NCBI GenBank assembly: GCA_009760855.2
Contig: WPIO01000005.1
Span: forward strand, 3,244,501-3,308,500
Reading direction: 5' to 3'
DNA length: 64,000 bases
Source of the DNA: Cristatella mucedo
Taxonomy: Eukaryota; Bryozoa; Phylactolaemata; Cristatellidae
Shown: piece by piece, positions 21,601 through 64,000 of the stretch
Layout: each line of letters opens with the position of its first letter
Position numbering within the stretch: position 1 is the first letter of the stretch
The notes under the pieces: generated by a model
Database searches by the model: none
What the model was told of the DNA's origin: nothing
The model's input: the letters and a program-made list of their open reading frames with translations, nothing else
Position numbers and translations under genes: made by a program

Positions 21601-23860
21601 GAAGGCGCCCGTCGGGGGGGGGGGGCAATAATTGAACGTCAGTAAATGAACGTCGGGAGTTGGTAGCAGCAAAAGTTAGCTAAATTATAGCATAAAAAAT
21701 TTAATCACTTCAAATTTCAGGTATCATAACTTGTGTTTGGTTCACCACGATTACATTATGCCGCCTCTCAACTTAAACCCTTCAGCAATGCTACCAAAGC
21801 AGAGCGTTGCCATAGCCACTGTCAACTTCCGGAGAATAACTGCGTTTCGTAGAGCGCTAAAGGCTCGGCTAAACCTGAAGCTGGTCTTATATTAGTATAT
21901 TTCCTTAAGATGAACTAAATTCTGTCGCATTTTTCTTATGATAGCGGTTGTTATTACCTCACCGCAAAAAAGTGTGCTTGACTAGCCGACCGCCAGACTG
22001 CTAACCGACGTGTTTGGAGAGCCGTGGTGCCAGCACACTGTGGTCAACTTCTTTTCTCACCCGTGCTCTCCAGATGAACCTACCTTGGATTTTGTTAATT
22101 CGAAAATAATCTGGTAGGTAGTGTCTATTGGCTTCCGGGCCATTTGTGTGGATGAACTTAGGATTCCTCTCTGCTGAGATGCTGCATGTTGCATACTCCG
22201 TCATTCCAGCAAGGGCTTACCGACGCCGAAAGTGTTTCCCAATAAGAATCTGGAGCAATCGTGTCTAGAAACCTAATGTATGTTGTTGTGTTTCTTACCG
22301 TTGGCCAGGCCGACGCTGAAAGTCTTGTACCGCTTAAGTGGAATAAAAGCGGCGAGCAGTGCCGCGATTGGGATTGTGCTTAGTGCCGGCGGTATATTCA
22401 CGATACTCCTACGTAGTTCTTACACCGGCGGTCGATTTGGCTGCGCTATCACTACTTCCAGTGGGCCTCATTCTTAAGTTTATAGGAAGCTTTCCTTGAT
22501 CTTGCAGCGGAGTTCACTCGAGAGGCTCAGGCTCGTGAAATTGTGGAGCCCTGCTCCTCGACAGCTCAAGGGCCACTATCTGACAATGTCGCAATGACAG
22601 AGGCTTCAGCTAACATAAAGATATGGCACCGTGTCGCAATTCAAGCGAAAAATTTGGTGCCGTACATTTAATCAGATGGTGCGGCTGCGCATTACTGCTG
22701 GATTCTGCCTAGCATTCGCAGAAAACATGGGGGCCAGTAAGCAGTGTTCAAATAAGTATCAATTTATCTCTCTGCAGTTTTCAAATAAGTATCAATTTTA
22801 TTAATCTCTTGTAAAGGAGGACTAATAGTATGCAAAGATCGATGTTAGTTAGACTGGCCAAATAGCTCGAGATTTGCAGAAAAAATTGACCGGAGGGCAG
22901 TAGAGAGATCTCACTAAGATCCTACCGCACACGCAGCCTGCTGTAGTGGTGATTCGCGAATAAAACACAGGTTGCTTCCGATAACTGCAAGTGAGGGTAG
23001 AGCCAGCAGCACACACCCTAACTTTTGGGCGATCGACCCATAGGTGCATCGAGGGAGGGTGATTCACACTGAAATCCACGATGCCTCTATTCTTTAAGGC
23101 GACGTCTTCCTAAGCTTACCGCTGTTTTCTAGTGTGGTATGTTTCGATTTTCTTATGTTCAATTGTCGTTGATCCTAACGTTTGGTATATCTCGGCAGCC
23201 GGGCTTTTGATATGCCTCTGTCGATGCTGAGATCTCTTGATGCCTTGCACTGTGTTGTGTTGAGGTTGACGTCCCTTTCATTTACTGTATATATTCACAA
23301 TGTTACTGCGTTCGGTGTGAGATACTGCCTTGTCTTTTGTGATTGGCTCGCAAGTTAGTCTCTGGGCTCTGGATTCTAAGTCCGACCATCAATTTAATGA
23401 TGAGGTTGCTATGTCTGGTTTATGAGATGTTGGGAGTGCTATAGAAATCCGAATACTGGTTTTAGGCTGTGTCTATAGAGCCCCAGGTCTGATAATGTCT
23501 ATTATTAACCTACCGTTCATACATATTAGCTCTCATACTGCTCATCAGACCCCAAAATAGCATCTGCTCTCTCAATACCTCAACTCACTCAGCCTTACTA
23601 AACTGTATCTCTCTTGTAAAGCCGTAGTGTATGGGCAAAGCTGCAGGCTTGAGTTCTGCTCAGTGCACAGTGAGAGGATGTGCCAATTTCCATCTTGCAG
23701 ATAGAAGCAACGTAGATACAAAAGCCAAGTCACACCCTATTAGCATCAATCTATGGTGTGACCATCTGCTCACATCGTGCAGCTGTCTCTAGTGCTCTTG
23801 CACCTTAAGCATTAAATCAATTTCAAGATGCTCAGTCTGGCTAACATCTGACTTTATTCT
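21601..23860. other. Intergenic DNA upstream of the CSPP1-like gene, nothing recognised
   Basis: No conserved coding block, RNA or named repeat was recognised. A non-coding first exon of the CSPP1-like gene could lie here or in the GC-rich zone further left, but no sequence signal identifies it. Confidence 0.45.
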
Positions 23861-23864
23861 CTTC

Positions 23865-24375
23865 ATCAGCCTGCCCATCCGACCTTCTTGTTCATCAAGT
23901 GAGCTCTTGCACCACCCACTCCTAAGCATCTAGTCATTTTGCCCTCCCTTGCACCAAATTACTTGATCCTTCAGGTCTTATGCATCGAAAGTCTGGAGCT
24001 TGCTTCTGGCTATGGACACTGCCTGCAATGATCTTTCATCCTTTAAGTCTCAACTTAAGATGCTTCTGTTCCAATCAGCTTTCCCTTCGCCCCAGGGAAC
24101 TTGTCTTTTTTTGTTCCGATGTCCTGTGCATGCTTACATGTGCATGATTCAGTGCATAGTACTATCCAAGGTCGTACTTATCAGTGGTCATGAGTTTGTT
24201 CATGTTTGCTCAAGCATGCTGGCTTGAGCATGATATTTCTTTGCTTTTACATTCTTGATACCATGCATGGAACTGACCCTTGGTTATTGAATCACTCGCA
24301 GGAGTTGTGAAGAGCCTGGATAGAGATTAAGCTTTCTCAGTTTGCTATACTAACGACCTTTTTTTATTATTCTTG
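23865..24375 (+). mobile_element. Older LINE family, decayed 3' part
   Basis: Encodes ACNDLSSFKSQLKMLLFQSA and nearby text like the minus-strand copy at 34780-35175, then an untranslated end with GATACCATGCATGGAACTGA and a hairpin-type AGCCTGGATAGAGATTAAGC before a T/ATT-rich run. Confidence 0.7.
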
Positions 24376-24644
24376 TTATTAATATTACTGCATCTCCTCT
24401 CTTGGTACTGCTCAGATGGCTTTTGCTCCAGTGACTTTTGCTCTCATTGTTCCTGCTTTTTCGCTCCTGCTTTGCTGCTTTTCTACTGCTCCTACTCCTG
24501 CTTTGATGCTCCTGTTCCTGCTGGATCTGCTGCTCCTACTACTGCTTCTGTTCGTGGTTTCCTTGCTGCTTAGCACTAGGGTAGATATTGCCAGGCGTCC
24601 AATCTCTTGGCAAAATAGCCTTGCTGGTCTTACCTGGAGTTCAG

Positions 24645-24835
24645 TTAGATCATATTAGATAAAAAGTAAACGTCAGCTAATCAAACAGCCTCATTTTTGT
24701 AATGGGACAGTTTAGCATTAATGGCTATCAGAGCCACTTGCAGTGGTCAATACAGAACTGCGTGTATCAGGACTCGAACCTGCAACCTCGATCTGTAGTG
24801 CGAGCACCTTACATCTGGGCTGAGAGCCAGCTGCT
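24645..24835 (-). mobile_element. tRNA-derived SINE, minus strand
   Basis: GACTCGAACC (24771-24780) is the reverse of a B box. The 3' consensus (CAGCTAATCAAACAGCC) lies to the left, as expected for a minus-strand copy. It ends about 120 bases before the CSPP1-like start codon. Confidence 0.75.
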
Positions 24836-24955
24836 ATTTATCATGGCTCGTGCTATTATACGTCTAGGTAAGCATCGTTTTCATCGGTGTTATCACGTGT
24901 GCTGTGCAATGCTGAGTATGTTCTAAATGGTCGTCTTGCAGATCTAAGCCATTAA

Positions 24956-62597
<37,642 letters not shown>

Positions 62598-63500
62598 GTG
62601 AGGAAGTGGAGATCGTTATGCTCCATCGGGTTAGTGTAACCGCACTAGGCGACCTTTTCAGTACAATTCAGGCTCTGAAATGAACTACAGCAGAAGAGGC
62701 ACCTCAGAAGCTTGTGGCCTCTAAGCCTGGCCAAATATGGAAGGTCATTTTTGTATAATATTAACACGATGTGTTACTATTATTACTAGCCTATGCTTGA
62801 GAAACATCATGAGAAACTCCAACTTTAGATGGCAGGGAAGACAGGCCAGAGTGTCCACTGACATAGCTGGTCATAGCCATCTGTACTAGCTGGCCATCTT
62901 GCAGTTCTTTCTTAGTGCTGCAAAACATTAAAGATAGAGAAATGAAAAAGTATTCGAAATTGTGTTCAAGTTCGTTGGGTAGTTAAATTTTTAAAAAGCT
63001 ATCTTGAATGTACTATTCGATGTTCGATTTCAACCATGAGGCAGGGGGCATTGGCCCCCTACAGGGGGAGGGCAGTTACCTGGGCCACCCCTATTATTAC
63101 ACACCGACCATCACTAATGACAAAATTATGTCTTAATTCCACTCGATGAGCAACCGCTCATTTTGTGTCGAATAAAAACGATGATTTTGCACAATAATTT
63201 TAATTATTTGAAGGTCTATTCCTGTCTACTTGAAAATCTTGCTTGTCGTGCCCCCCCCCCAGATAAAAATTCTTGCTCTGCCACAGACTGTCAGTATCAC
63301 AAAGGGCACGACAAATGCCGTGACGTTAGCGACTGATGTGTACATACTCATATTCAAAATTATTTAGATTGATGGTCTTGCACGACTGTCATGCATCGGC
63401 TGTATCAAAATAATCTGCTGGCAGCAGTTTTATTTGGTGGTCGAGTGCTTGCAAAAATGATTTTACCCACTTACGAGATATTATACACATGTATGACTTA
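62598..63500. other. Probable CSPP1-like intron or downstream DNA
   Basis: No exon with a phase 1 start and CSPP1 character was found. The DNA is AT-rich with a poly-C run near 63251-63260. Nothing else is recognised. Confidence 0.45.
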
Positions 63501-63521
63501 AAAAGAAGTGTTCTCACTCTT

Positions 63522-63750
63522 AAGCTGCATTTACACGACAGACTTTTCCACAGATTTTGGACAGATTTCCCACAGATTTGGGCTACTACGTCATCATATG
63601 TCACAACATTTTGGGGAGGAGCCAAATCTGTAGACTTATCGGCAGAAGAATCTGCCCCAACTTTTTGGTCCAGCCGACCAATCAAAATCCCTGGGCTCAT
63701 CACATACACCCGCAGCCAAAATAAGAATGGCTGACGTTCGTAGGCTCGAG
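63522..63750. mobile_element. Possible DNA transposon end
   Basis: CTGCATTTACACGACAGACT, with repeated CACAGATTT steps, is the style of a DNA transposon terminal repeat. No matching inverted end is seen before the window ends. Confidence 0.35.
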
Positions 63751-64000
63751 TTATATTGAGGCCATCAGAGCAAGTCCTCGAAAATGGGATTCTTATGTGT
63801 TGTAACCAATGCTTTAGCCTTTCCTACATAGCATACACCGTGCGTCTATTTATTAAAGCCACCAACAAACCCATAACGGGGAGCATTACTTATCACTATA
63901 CACCTGCACAACCGTAGCGGCACACATTACTTGGTACCACTCCCTTTCCCGAAAAAGCTTTTTATAATGCTTATCTTCCTTTTATTTATATTCTTTTCAA

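Overview
The window is animal nuclear DNA: split genes with GT-AG introns, tRNA-derived SINEs, non-LTR retrotransposons with (AAT)n tails, microsatellites and a small GC-rich zone. It holds two real protein-coding genes, back to back and transcribed apart. A squalene synthase gene rules out insects and nematodes, which lack this enzyme, and a CSPP1 homologue is expected in a ciliated animal. A sponge, mollusc, annelid, echinoderm or lancelet would all fit; the sequence read by eye does not decide.

Gene 1 (minus strand, 15138 down to 4362) is a complete squalene synthase (FDFT1 family). It has eight exons that join in phase to 411 codons, with both aspartate-rich motifs and a C-terminal membrane anchor. 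Its introns hold several L2/CR1-type LINE fragments. One of these begins about 20 bases after the exon 7 donor site and separates the last exon from the rest.

Gene 2 (plus strand, 24956 to at least 62597) is a large homologue of the centrosome and spindle pole protein CSPP1. About 31 exons can be joined, nearly all with matching phases, giving roughly 1,280 codons; the C-terminal end is not found before the window ends. One exon carries two copies of a short charged module. At least one intron appears to begin with GC instead of GT.

Between the two start codons (15139-24955) lie a MITE with clear terminal inverted repeats, a SINE carrying a LINE-like 3' tail, a GC-rich zone with a 15-base tandem repeat, and a probable LTR interrupted by a LINE insertion flanked by a 7-base target duplication. 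Both genes have a splice-acceptor-like sequence just before the start codon, so both probably have a non-coding first exon in this interval.

The rest is repeat-rich intron: at least six L2-like LINE copies and many older fragments, a detached LINE endonuclease piece, a broken Tc1/mariner transposase, a family of tRNA-derived SINEs and long dinucleotide repeats. I did not find a convincing new biological system. The most useful results are the two reconstructed genes and the nested transposon histories.
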